Positions 7,346-15,397 of a DNA stretch of 35,931 nt are shown here, piece after piece; position 1 is the first letter of the stretch; every line of letters starts with the position of its first letter. The DNA lies in assembly GCA_005885125.1 (NCBI GenBank), contig VAXU01000179.1:1-35931 (forward strand), given 5' to 3'. The notes under the pieces are model-generated. The model made no database searches. It was not told the origin of the DNA and worked only from the letters and a program-made list of their open reading frames with translations. The position numbers were made by a program, and so were the translations under genes. Source of the DNA: Actinomycetota bacterium (GTDB taxonomy: Bacteria; Actinomycetota; Thermoleophilia; Gaiellales; Gaiellaceae).

Positions 7346-7995
7346 TAGAGCCTGCGCACGTCGAGCGGGACCTCGCCGTCGGCCTCTACTCGATATGCAC
7401 CTGCTCCATCACGCGACGTCACGACCTCGGCGAGCTCCGTCCCCTCGAAACGGATTGCGACGTCGTCGTCGATCGCGATTCCGGGCGGAAAGCCGTCGCG
7501 CACGAGCCCCGCGTAGCGCGGCCGGCGCAGCTCTTCGCCGTCGTAGTGCGGACACGCACTGCCCGGCAGAAACCCGAGGCCGTCCCGCATCCCCTCGAGC
7601 TGCGGACCGAACGAATCGGTCACAGCAGCCTCGAACCAGCAGATCGCGCCGGCGCTCCAGCCCGTGAGGAGGACGCCGTTCTCCCACGCCTCACGCAACA
7701 CCTCGTCGAAGCCGTGCGTGCGCCAGATCGCAAGCGCGTTCGCCGTGTTCCCGCCGGTCACGAAGATGACGTCGTGGCTCAGCGCCAGTCGCCGCAGGTC
7801 CTCGGGCGGATAGGGAAAGAAGTGCAGGTGCGTCATCTCGGCACGCCCGTGCAGGCGCTCGTACCACGAGACCGTGGAGGCGGGGTCCTCCATGCCCGGG
7901 GTCGGCACGTACAGAACCCGCCGACCCGAAGCGAGCCCGAGCGCGTAGTCGAGGAGCGTGTCGTCGGGGAGGCCGCTCATCGCGAGGATCTGCAT
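7342..7995 (-). CDS. Peptidase E-like (S51 family) protein
   Basis: S51 enzymes such as dipeptidase E and cyanophycinase use a Ser-His pair in a class-I-amidotransferase-like fold to cleave Asp-Xaa or related bonds. The 217-aa product has the nucleophile elbow GWSAGA with Ser114, the preceding FVTGGNTANAL strand-loop (around 79-88), and ACPHYDGEE with a candidate catalytic His. It lacks a signal peptide and should be cytoplasmic. The substrate could be an Asp-dipeptide or another acidic peptide and cannot be told from sequence. Start ATG 7995 follows CATACT by 7 nt. It is convergent with the GrpB gene through a shared CTAG stop. Confidence 0.85.
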   Translation of the reverse strand: MQILAMSGLPDDTLLDYALGLASGRRVLYVPTPGMEDPASTVSWYERLHGRAEMTHLHFFPYPPEDLRRLALSHDVIFVTGGNTANALAIWRTHGFDEVLREAWENGVLLTGWSAGAICWFEAAVTDSFGPQLEGMRDGLGFLPGSACPHYDGEELRRPRYAGLVRDGFPPGIAIDDDVAIRFEGTELAEVVTSRDGAGAYRVEADGEVPLDVRRLY

Positions 7996-8039
7996 AAACC
8001 CGAGTATGCAGGGAGTTTGTGAGAGGATGCCGCGTCGAG

Positions 8040-10463
8040 TGGCAGGTCACCGATACGTGTACGACTTCCGGGGTTCACGATCACGACGGACGCGTGTCGC
8101 ACGTACATAGCAAACGGGAAAATGCTCCCGGACGGCCTCGAAGAGGAGATCGACGCGCACGTTCGCTCCCTCGAGGAGAAGACCGGCAAGCGATTCGGGG
8201 ACACGAGCGACCCGCTCCTCGTCTCCGTCCGCTCCGGAGCCGCCGTCTCGATGCCCGGGATGATGGACACGATCCTCAACCTCGGCCTCAACGACGACGC
8301 GACCGACGGGCTCGCGCGCCGCACCGGCAACCCGCGCTTCGCCAGCGACTCCTACCGGCGACTGATCCAGATGTACGGGGAAGTCGTTGAGGGCATTCCG
8401 GCACACAAGTTCGAGGAAACCTTGACGAACGCCAAGCTCGAGCGTGGAGCCCAGCACGACACCGAGCTCGACCAGTCTGACCTGACCGGTCTGATCGGTC
8501 TGTACAAGTCGATGTTTGTACAGGAGGTCGGACACGAGTTTCCGGCGGATGCGCGCGAGCAGCTGACCCGCGCGATCAAGGCCGTTTTCGACTCGTGGGA
8601 CTCACCGCGCGCGCAGGTGTATCGGCGCACCTACGGGATCCCCGACGATCTGGGCACGGCCGTCAACGTCGTGCAGATGGTGTTCGGGAACAAAGGAGAC
8701 GAGTCCGGAACCGGCGTCGCTTTCACACGCGATCCCTCCACCGGAGAACACGGTCTCTACGGCGAGTTCCTCCCGAACGCGCAGGGCGAGGACGTCGTCG
8801 CCGGGATCCGTACGCCGGAGCCGCTCGCGCGCATGGAGCAGGTCCTCCCGCAAGCGTACGAGCAGCTGCTCGAGACGATGCGCCGGCTCGAGCAGCACTA
8901 TCGCGACATGCAGGACATCGAGTTCACGGTCGAGGACAACGATCTGTACCTGCTGCAGACGCGCTCCGCGAAGCGGACCGCGGCAGCGTCCGTGAAGGCA
9001 GCGGTGGACATGGTCGAGGAGGGCCTGATCTCGCCCGAGGAGGCGATCGCGCGCATCGATCCGGTGCAGCTCGACCAGCTGCTGCACCCGATGCTCGACC
9101 CGACGGCGACGTGGGAGGTGGCCGCGAGGGGACTGAACGCGTCTCCGGGTGCCGCGTCCGGACGGATCGTGCTCGACGCGGACACGGCCGAGCAGCGCGG
9201 CAAAGGCGGCGAGAGCGTCATCCTCGTCCGCTGGGAGACGACGCCCGACGACATCCACGGGTTGATCCAGGCAGCGGGCGTCCTAACGGCGCACGGCGGC
9301 ATGACGTCGCACGCGGCCGTGGTCGCCCGCGGCATGGGCAAGCCGTGCGTGGCCGGGTGCGATGCGCTCACGATCGACATGAACACGCGGACGATCACGC
9401 TCGCCGGTCGAGAGCTGAGCGAGGGTGACATCCTGACGATCGACGGCGGGACGGGCTCCGTCATCGTCGGCGAGGTCCCGCTCGTGCCACCGCGGGTGAA
9501 CGATGATCTCGAGACGATCCTCGAGTGGGGCGACGAACACCGCCGCCTGAAGGTTCGCGCGAACGCGGACACACCGGAAGACGCGGCCAAGGCTCGCGAG
9601 TTCGGCGCGCAGGGAATCGGTCTCTGCCGCACCGAACACATGTTCATGGCGCAGGACCGGCTGCCCGTCGTCCAGGACATGATCATGGCCGAGGACGAAA
9701 AGGGCCGGCGCGCGGCGCTCGAGCAGCTGCTGCCGATGCAGCAGAGCGACTTCGAAGGGATCTTCGAGGCGATGGCCGGACTGCCCGTGACGATCCGACT
9801 CCTCGACCCGCCGCTGCACGAGTTCCTGCCGGACGAGGAGCACGCGAAGGACGGCAGGTGCGCGCGATCGTCCGCGCGGCGCGTGCGGTCGACGAGCGGA
9901 CGGGCGAGGCGCCGCTCGTCGAGATCATGCATCCGCTCGTCGGGTTCGAGGAGGAGCTACGGCGGCTGCGCGAGCTCACCGTTCGCGTCGCGGACGAGGA
10001 GGCGCCGGACGTCGACTACCTGTGCGGGACGATGATCGAGCTCCCGCGCGCATGCGTCCGTGCGGACGAGATCGCCGAGCAGGCCGATTTCTTCTCCTTC
10101 GGGACGAACGATCTCACGCAGACGGCGCTCGGCTTCTCACGTGACGACGCCGAGGGGAAGTTCCTCACGGCGTATCTCGAGGACGGCGTGCTCGAGCAGA
10201 ACCCGTTCGAGACGCTCGACGTCGGCGGCGTCGGCGACCTGATGCGGATCGCGGTCGAGCGCGGCCGCAGAACGAAGCCCGAGCTCAAGCTCGGCATCTG
10301 CGGCGAGCACGGAGGCGAGCCGAAGAGCGTCGCGTTCTGCCACGAGCTCGGCCTGGACTACGTGTCGTGCTCGCCGTACCGCGTCCCACTCGCGCGACTC
10401 GCGGCCGCGCAGGCCGCGCTCGCTGGAGCCGACACGGCCGAATATGCAGCGACGGGCGGATAG
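8040..10463 (+). pseudogene. ppdK: Pyruvate, phosphate dikinase, interrupted by two internal deletions
   Basis: PPDK interconverts pyruvate + ATP + Pi and PEP + AMP + PPi. Three frame segments make up the gene. (1) GTG 8040 reads AGHRYVYDF, the true N-terminus. (2) After a jump at about 8068 the next frame reads PGFTITTDACRTYIANGK and runs to about 9855. It includes VSVRSGAAVSMPGMMDT and GGMTSHAAVVARGMGKPC, with the phospho-His and its neighbouring regulatory Thr. (3) At about 9855, after DEEHAKDG, similarity moves to the frame reading RQVRAIVRAARAV, through CGTMIELPRA and FFSFGTNDLTQTALGFSRDD, to the stop at 10463. Missing are the N-terminal GGKGAN ATP-binding block (about 30-35 codons) and the NPMLGxRGCRLG block (about 30 codons or more). 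As read, the enzyme is dead. The missing blocks are inferred from the family consensus. Confidence 0.85.
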
Positions 10464-10467
10464 TCCG

Positions 10468-10656
10468 GTGCCGAAGTACGACGTCATGGTCGACGGCGAG
10501 CGCATGGTGCGTGTGAAGTCCGACGACGAGGTGCGCACCTGGCTCGCGAACTATCGGGAAGAACACCAGGAAGACGATCCGGAAGCAACCCACGTCCAGA
10601 TCGTCCACCTGCGCTTCGCGGGCGGCTCGCTCGTTCCACGCGAGCGGTTCTTCTAG
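10468..10656 (+). CDS. Small conserved-looking hypothetical protein
   Basis: From GTG 10468, 4 nt after the ppdK stop, a 62-aa acidic/basic soluble protein is encoded. It starts PKYDVMVDGERMVRVKSDDE and ends VHLRFAGGSLVPRERFF, a pattern of two beta-strands around a helix. An in-frame ATG at 10444 would overlap ppdK and add 8 residues. I do not recognise a family. Tight spacing implies co-transcription with ppdK. Confidence 0.6.
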   Translation: MPKYDVMVDGERMVRVKSDDEVRTWLANYREEHQEDDPEATHVQIVHLRFAGGSLVPRERFF

Positions 10657-10666
10657 GCGGCGCCGG

Positions 10667-11416
10667 CTAGGCGCGAATCACCACAGGCGTCCCGAGCGGG
10701 ACGGTGCGCATCAGGTAGCGGAGCTCAGCGTCCGGCGCGTGCACACACCCGGCCGAAACCGCTCGGCCGAAGTCGCCCGGCGACAGCGTTCCGTGGATCG
10801 CAATCCGATTGCCGCCCGTCCAGCCGGCCGGCAGGTTCGGCTGCGTCGCCGACAGTGCGAGGATGCAGCAGCCGTAGTAGGCGCTGTACGCGGGGCCGTC
10901 GAGCTTGTCGGTGACGGCGAAGCGCCCCGTCGGAGTCGGCGAGCCGGGGCGACCGACGCCGACCGAGAACCGGCGCACCGTCGTGCCGTCACGACGAACG
11001 ACGAGCGTGCGACTGGAGAGATCCACCTCGAGCTCGAGCCGCGTGCGCGAGTAGTGGACGCCGCCGGCGCGCGCGTCGATCCAGCCGAGGCGGCCGTTGC
11101 CGAGGGTGGGGTCCGTCACCGCGAGCCACCGGCCGCGGCGCGTGGTGACGATGCCGAGCGCGCGCGGGGAGCCGAACGGCGTCGTCGAACCGAGGCGCTC
11201 GAGGACGCGTCCGAACGGCCTGCCGCGAAGCTCGACGACCGAGCCCGGCCGCACGCTCGCAATCAGATTGGCGGGCGGCGGCGTGTCGACCCGCATCCAG
11301 TCGTTCGTTCCGCCCCCGTTCATGGCAATGCGGCCGAACGCGGTCGAAGCCGGAAGCGCGCACGCGCCGATGAAGGCGAGGACGAGCGTTGAGAGAGTGA
11401 GCGACCGCCGACCCAC
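10667..11416 (-). CDS. Secreted L,D-transpeptidase (YkuD family)
   Basis: L,D-transpeptidases form 3-3 crosslinks in peptidoglycan or attach proteins to it, working outside the membrane with a catalytic Cys. The 249-aa product has an N-terminal signal (TLVLAFIGACALPASTAFG). An SH3-like part covers about 50-115. The YkuD domain shows GVGRPGSPTPTGRFAVTDK, IAIHGT with His208, and SAGCVH with Cys224 and His226, giving the canonical HGx...SxGC[VI][HR] signature. GTG 11416 is the likely start. It lies 59 bp downstream of the DUF421 gene on the same strand, so the two may be co-transcribed. Confidence 0.92.
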   Translation of the reverse strand: MGRRSLTLSTLVLAFIGACALPASTAFGRIAMNGGGTNDWMRVDTPPPANLIASVRPGSVVELRGRPFGRVLERLGSTTPFGSPRALGIVTTRRGRWLAVTDPTLGNGRLGWIDARAGGVHYSRTRLELEVDLSSRTLVVRRDGTTVRRFSVGVGRPGSPTPTGRFAVTDKLDGPAYSAYYGCCILALSATQPNLPAGWTGGNRIAIHGTLSPGDFGRAVSAGCVHAPDAELRYLMRTVPLGTPVVIRA

Positions 11417-11475
11417 AGAGCACGGATCGGCAGCGCGGCCGGCTCAGGCTTTCCCTCGAAGGAGTGACGGCAGGA

Positions 11476-12006
11476 CTAGCCGAGTCGCTGCTCGATGCGT
11501 TGGAGCGCGGCCATCACGTCCTCGATGTCGGGCTTCGGCTTCGGTTGCGCGTTGAAGGCGCCCTCCGGCTCGAGGTCGACGCGTTCGACGTCGTCGAGCT
11601 CCATCCCCTCGCGGCGGAGGCCGGACACGAGCTCCTGTCGTGTCATCAGTTCGTGCTCGAGGTTCCGCTCGTTGACCTGACCATTCTCATACAGAACGGT
11701 CCCGGTGCCCTGGAGGAGCCAGGCGAGCCAGCGTCTGCGATACGCGAGGCGCAGAAGCAGATAGTTCCCCGAGATCAGGATCGCCGCGCCGAGCAGTCCG
11801 CCCGGGAGGGACGTCTCGTTGCCGATGATCGCGTTCTGCACGACATTCGAGAGCAGGAGCAGGACGACGAGGTCGAGCGTGTTGAGCTGCGCGAGCTGGC
11901 GTTTGCCGGCGAGGCGCAGCAGCACCAGGAGGCCGAGGTAGACGACCAGCGTCCGGATCGCCTTGTCCCACCAGGGCAGGCCGAGATGAATGAGGTCGTG
12001 GGTCAC
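11476..12006 (-). CDS. DUF421 (YetF-like) membrane protein
   Basis: The 176-aa product from GTG 12006 has three hydrophobic helices: about RTLVVYLGLLVLLRLAG, LDLVVLLLLSNVVQNAIIG and LLGAAILISGNYLLLRLAY. A cytoplasmic domain follows with VLYENGQVNERNLEHELMTR and LRREGMELDDVERVDLEPEG. This order is the DUF421/YetF family, inner-membrane proteins of unknown biochemical role. The open frame continues upstream to 12459, but that part lies antisense to ybhB, carries no family similarity, and homology begins at the chosen GTG. The upstream region is shared with the divergent ybhB start. Confidence 0.85.
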   Translation of the reverse strand: MTHDLIHLGLPWWDKAIRTLVVYLGLLVLLRLAGKRQLAQLNTLDLVVLLLLSNVVQNAIIGNETSLPGGLLGAAILISGNYLLLRLAYRRRWLAWLLQGTGTVLYENGQVNERNLEHELMTRQELVSGLRREGMELDDVERVDLEPEGAFNAQPKPKPDIEDVMAALQRIEQRLG

Positions 12007-12030
12007 ACAGTCGGATTCGCCGTCCGCGGC

Positions 12031-12036
12031 TAGATT
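12031..12036 (+). promoter_or_regulatory. Putative -10 box (TAGATT) of ybhB
   Basis: TAGATT-CCGGCC-GTG places a -10-like hexamer exactly 6 nt before the ybhB start, implying leaderless initiation. Confidence 0.4.
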
Positions 12037-12042
12037 CCGGCC

Positions 12043-12501
12043 GTGCACGTTCTCGCGGCACTCCTGGCGCTCGTGAGCCCGGCATTCCACGCGGGCGCGC
12101 GCATCCCGGTTCGCTACACGTGTACCGGCGCGAGCCTGTCCCCGCCGCTCCGATGGACGGCGCCTCCGCGCGGGACTCGCTCTTTTGCATTGCTCGTGGA
12201 CGATCCCGACGCGCCTGGGCGCACGTTCACGCACTGGACGCTGTGGAACCTGCCTGCCACGAGGCGCTCGCTTCCCGCCGGCTTCAGGTGGAAGTGGCAG
12301 GGCCGCAACGACGGGGGCTCGATCGGGTATACGGGCCCGTGTCCACCGCCGGGATCGAGGCACCGCTACGTGTTCACGCTGTACGCGGTCGACCGCATGC
12401 TCGCGCTTCCGCGTGGCGCGTCCCCGTCGCGCGTGATCGCGGTACTCATCGGCGGTCACGTCCGGGCGAGCGCGACGCTGGTCGGCGTCTACTCGCGCTG
12501 A
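12043..12501 (+). CDS. YbhB/YbcL (PEBP/RKIP-like) family protein
   Basis: The 152-aa protein is a bacterial member of the phosphatidylethanolamine-binding protein family. Signature pieces are IPVRYTCTGASLSPPLRW, the LLVDDPDAPGRTFTHW anion-pocket loop, LPAG..W and IGYTGPCPPPG, then HRYVFTLYAVD. The first ten residues (MHVLAALLAL) are hydrophobic, so a short signal or anchor is possible, but no clear cleavage site is seen. No physiological ligand is established for bacterial members. GTG 12043 is chosen because homology and the -10 box fit. The 3' end overlaps the convergent NYN gene by 13 bp. Confidence 0.88.
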   Translation: MHVLAALLALVSPAFHAGARIPVRYTCTGASLSPPLRWTAPPRGTRSFALLVDDPDAPGRTFTHWTLWNLPATRRSLPAGFRWKWQGRNDGGSIGYTGPCPPPGSRHRYVFTLYAVDRMLALPRGASPSRVIAVLIGGHVRASATLVGVYSR

Positions 12502-12788
12502 GCCCGCAGCTCGCGCGCGAAAGATCCGCCGCCGATGATCCGCTCAGCGTCGTCGCGCACACGCTCCCGCAGTTCCCGGTCGGAGGTGACGACCCAAAGC
12601 GGCGGCTCGAGCTCCGCAACCTCGCGTGCGATGCGGTCGTCGGCGGACTCCCTTCCTTCCCAGACGACGACGACCTCGTGACCGTGCGCGTCGCCCCATG
12701 CGCGCGCGAGCTCTTCGAGCTCGTCCTTCGGGATGTTCGGCCACACCGAACGGCGGACGTTCTCCGCATCGACGAGGACGGTGGCCAC
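12489..12788 (-). CDS. NYN/PIN-like RNase-fold protein (YacP-related)
   Basis: The 99-aa product from GTG 12788 starts ATVLVDAENVRRSVWP, with Asp7 and Asn10 as expected for the NYN/PIN metal-binding fold. It continues with ESADDRIAREVAE (Asp50/51) and WVVTSDRELRERV (Asp70). These acidic positions match the four-acid nuclease pocket, so an RNase role is inferred. Family members such as YacP are longer (about 160-170 aa); here the loop before ESADD is short. It is the last gene of a minus-strand set after the rhomboid and GH26-like genes, with 23 bp to the latter. Upstream in-frame starts are possible. Confidence 0.7.
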   Translation of the reverse strand: MATVLVDAENVRRSVWPNIPKDELEELARAWGDAHGHEVVVVWEGRESADDRIAREVAELEPPLWVVTSDRELRERVRDDAERIIGGGSFARELRAQRE

Positions 12789-12811
12789 GCGGTGGAGCGT
12801 CACCGGCGCCG

Positions 12812-13762
12812 CTAGCCGCCGAGCGGAACGATCAGGCGGCGATAGGCGGCGCGGGCGCGCGGCTTCGAGGCGAGGTCGAACAGGCTGCCGGCCTTGCCGT
12901 TGTAGAACGAGAGCATCTCGACGCGGCGGTGCGTGCGAACGAACGACGCCATCCGCGACACGAATCCCGGATCGTCGATGCCGCGCATGCCCCACTCGGG
13001 GAAGGCGAATCCCTTGCGGGGGTGGGCCCGGTAGAAGCGTTCGATCGCAGCCCAGTCGACGGAGCCGAGGTCATACGGGTCGTCGCCGACGACGTCGACG
13101 AACGCGTCGCCGGGGTAGTACCTCGCCGGTTGGTTCCCGGGCACTTGCGGATCGCCGTGCGCCTGCGCGCCCCAGACGACGCGCAGCTGCGGGAACGGAT
13201 TGACCGCGAGGTCGGAACGGACGCCGGGCAGGCCGAGCCGGCTCAACCGCACGTTCAACTCCGCGGCAGTGCCCCCGTGGAGCAGCAGGTACATCCGCGC
13301 GAACGCTTTGCGGAAGGCCGCAGTCGAGTAGGAAGGGCCCTTCGACCGCCCGTCGCGCGTGTATGCGCACCACGGATTCCACCAGCCGGTCATCTCCCCG
13401 AGCGGCCGAACGTAGAAGACCTGGCGTCCCGCGCGGGCGATCGCCGCGTTGAACGCGATCAGGTACGCGTCACCGGCGCCACGCGCGATCTGCAACGGCG
13501 TCAGCACGCTCGTCTTCGAGGGCCAGCGGAACGTCGTGATCGTGACGAGCGGCGCAGTGCCGAGCTTCGGGAAGATCCGGTCGAACGACGAGCCCCAGGT
13601 CTGACCCTGGCCCCAGCCGAGGTACATGTGCGAGCTCGAGCTGCGCTGGCCGGTCAGGGAGGCGAACCGGGCGCCGTCGCCTGCCACGCCCAGCAGCGGG
13701 CGTGCCGAGGCACTTGGCGCCAACGCGAGCGCCACGATCGATGCGACGAGAGCCTGCTTCAC
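12812..13762 (-). CDS. Secreted GH26-like glycoside hydrolase
   Basis: The 316-aa product has a Sec signal peptide (1-20, ending SASA). Its barrel has features of GH26: FYVRPLGEMTGWWNPW with Glu123 as candidate acid/base, and GFAFPEWG with Glu256 as candidate nucleophile. Conserved aromatic residues (WGQGQTWG, WGAQAHGDP) surround them. GH26 enzymes cleave beta-mannans and some beta-glucans; the substrate here is unknown. The start is GTG 13762; the nearby TAGAGGGG could serve as ribosome-binding site or -10 box. It sits 38 bp downstream of the rhomboid gene on the same strand. Confidence 0.75.
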   Translation of the reverse strand: MKQALVASIVALALAPSASARPLLGVAGDGARFASLTGQRSSSSHMYLGWGQGQTWGSSFDRIFPKLGTAPLVTITTFRWPSKTSVLTPLQIARGAGDAYLIAFNAAIARAGRQVFYVRPLGEMTGWWNPWCAYTRDGRSKGPSYSTAAFRKAFARMYLLLHGGTAAELNVRLSRLGLPGVRSDLAVNPFPQLRVVWGAQAHGDPQVPGNQPARYYPGDAFVDVVGDDPYDLGSVDWAAIERFYRAHPRKGFAFPEWGMRGIDDPGFVSRMASFVRTHRRVEMLSFYNGKAGSLFDLASKPRARAAYRRLIVPLGG

Positions 13763-13800
13763 GACCCCTCTATCGGCAAGTAGCCGGAAAATTGGAACGC

Positions 13801-14694
13801 TCAGGCGTGAATCTCGTAGCCCTTCGCCTTCCAGTAGGCGATCAGGATGCTGGCCACGCCGACCAGGACCATGCTCGCAATCCCGGCGAAGCCAGGCCTG
13901 CCGTACGCGGCGCCGACGCGGCCGAGACGCGTCAGCCCCAGGGCACAGAGCGCCCCGCCGATCAGTCCCCCGATGTGGCCGCCAATGGAGATGCTCGAGA
14001 TCGAGAACGTGAATACGAGGTTGAGGACGATCACCCCGAGCGCGCTGCCACCGAACACGTAGTCGCGCTGCCGCTCGAGGACGAAGCCCGCTCCGAGAAT
14101 CCCGAAGATCGCACCCGAGGCGCCCACGGTCGGCTTGAGTGGATCGAGCAACAGAGCGCCGGCCGAGCCTGCAAGCCCGGAGACCAGATAGAGCAGCAGG
14201 AACTTTCCCGAGCCGATGCGCTCCTCGAGCAGGGAGCCGAACCAGTAGAGCGCGACCATGTTCAGCAGCAGGTGGAACGGCCCGTAGTGCAGGAAAGCGG
14301 CTGTGATCAGCCGCCAGTAGTCGCCTTGCGCGACACCGATCAGATGACCGTGGGTGTCAACGGTGTGACCTGCGATGAGCACGCCCTTCTCGTAGATCGT
14401 GCTGTGAACCCCGTTGACGCCCCCGCCCGTTGCGAGCTCGGCGACGTAGACCGCGACGTTCAGGGCGATCAGGGCCCGCGTCACCTTGGCGCCGACGCCC
14501 TCGAAAGCGGCGCGCTGTACACCGCGGGTCACGCGCTGGACGCCCTGCGCGCGGCCCGAGTGCTCCGGGCAGCGGATCCCGACCGGAGCCATCGTCATGC
14601 ATTCCGTGCAGATCGGACGGCCGCACTCCGAGCAGGAGAGCCCGGTGACGCGGTCCGGGTGGCGGTAGCAGGTCTTCTCGGCGAACTCGGCCAT
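13801..14694 (-). CDS. Rhomboid intramembrane serine protease with N-terminal zinc-binding motif
   Basis: The 297-aa protein starts at ATG 14694 (MAEFAEKTCYRHPDRVTG). Residues 9-45 form a B-box-like Cys/His cluster: CYRHP, CSECGRPIC, EC, RCPEH. Six or more transmembrane helices follow. Rhomboid signatures are HYGPFHLLLNMVALYWFG, the nucleophile in GASGAIFGILG (Ser193), and SIGGHIGGLIGGAL with His240, the Ser-His dyad. It cleaves membrane-spanning substrates within the bilayer; the substrates are unknown. The open frame extends 34 codons upstream over the divergent comB start, but homology begins at Met 14694. Confidence 0.92.
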   Translation of the reverse strand: MAEFAEKTCYRHPDRVTGLSCSECGRPICTECMTMAPVGIRCPEHSGRAQGVQRVTRGVQRAAFEGVGAKVTRALIALNVAVYVAELATGGGVNGVHSTIYEKGVLIAGHTVDTHGHLIGVAQGDYWRLITAAFLHYGPFHLLLNMVALYWFGSLLEERIGSGKFLLLYLVSGLAGSAGALLLDPLKPTVGASGAIFGILGAGFVLERQRDYVFGGSALGVIVLNLVFTFSISSISIGGHIGGLIGGALCALGLTRLGRVGAAYGRPGFAGIASMVLVGVASILIAYWKAKGYEIHA

Positions 14695-14703
14695 CGGCCC
14701 AAG

Positions 14704-14709
14704 TAGCGT
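14704..14709 (+). promoter_or_regulatory. Putative -10 box (TAGCGT) of comB
   Basis: TAGCGT lies 7 nt before GTG 14717 in the 22-bp gap between the divergent rhomboid and comB genes. The gap must hold both start regions. Confidence 0.35.
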
Positions 14710-14716
14710 ACTCACG

Positions 14717-15397
14717 GTGCGTGTCGACGTGGCCTTCACACCCGACGAATCGGCCTCCGCGCCGGTCGCGATCGTCGTCGATGTCCTGCGCGCCACGTCG
14801 ACGATCGCCCAGGCGCTCGCGTCCGGCTACGAGCGGATCCTGTGCTGCGCGGAGATCGAGCAGGCGCGGGCGCTGCGACGGGAGATTCCGGATTCCCTTG
14901 TCGGCGGCGAGCGCGACGCCGTGCGAATCGAAGGGTTCGACGTCGGCGCGTCGCCCCGCGAGGTCCTCGAGTCGCGTGCGACGACGCTGATCCTGTCAAC
15001 GACGAACGGGACGCGCGCGATCCTCGCGGCCTCGTCGCGATGCGAGGAGGTGTTGCTCGGGAGCCTGCTCAACCTGGGCGCGGTTGCCGGGGCCGCCCGC
15101 GAGCGTGGGGAGGACGTTGCAATCATCTGCGCCGGGTTCAAAGGTTCGTTCGCGCTCGACGACGCGTACTGCGCCGGGCGGATCGTGCAGCTGCTCGACG
15201 CGAGCCGGGGCGACGCCGCGATCGCAGCCGAGCTCGTTGCGGACGCATTCCCCGACGCCGCTGCGGGGTTGAGCGCGCGCACGTACGGCCCGCCCGGCCT
15301 CGAGGAGGACATCGCGTTCTGCGCGCGCGAAGACATCCTCGACGTCGTTCCCCGTCTCGCCGGGATGGTGGGAGCGGCCGCTGAGATTCGCCGCTAG
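14717..15397 (+). CDS. comB: 2-phosphosulfolactate phosphatase family protein (ComB)
   Basis: ComB-family proteins are Mg-dependent phosphatases. The founding archaeal enzyme makes sulfolactate in coenzyme M synthesis, while bacterial homologues have unclear substrates. The 226-aa product has VVDVLRATSTIAQALASG near residues 20-37, LVGGERDAVRIEGFDVGASP, LILSTTNGTRAI (around 91-102), and CAGFKGSFALDDAYCAGRIV, in the family order. It appears intact. Start GTG 14717; the stop shares CTAG (15394-15397) with the convergent M23 peptidase gene. A coenzyme M role is not implied by context. Confidence 0.85.
   Translation: MRVDVAFTPDESASAPVAIVVDVLRATSTIAQALASGYERILCCAEIEQARALRREIPDSLVGGERDAVRIEGFDVGASPREVLESRATTLILSTTNGTRAILAASSRCEEVLLGSLLNLGAVAGAARERGEDVAIICAGFKGSFALDDAYCAGRIVQLLDASRGDAAIAAELVADAFPDAAAGLSARTYGPPGLEEDIAFCAREDILDVVPRLAGMVGAAAEIRR

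Noticed and set aside
8122-10035. PPDK as a complete 637-aa protein
   Set aside because: Similarity continues upstream in the same frame without a start, the true N-terminus is in another frame, and the C-terminal 36 residues after KDG are frame-shifted nonsense.
11476-12459. 327-aa version of the DUF421 protein
   Set aside because: The N-terminal 150 residues are antisense to ybhB and low-complexity; the family similarity starts at GTG 12006.
13598-13610. GGTCTGACCCTGG, identical to one arm of the REP-like palindrome, inside the GH26-like gene
   Set aside because: There is no second arm and it lies in conserved-looking coding sequence (GQGQTWG); probably chance.
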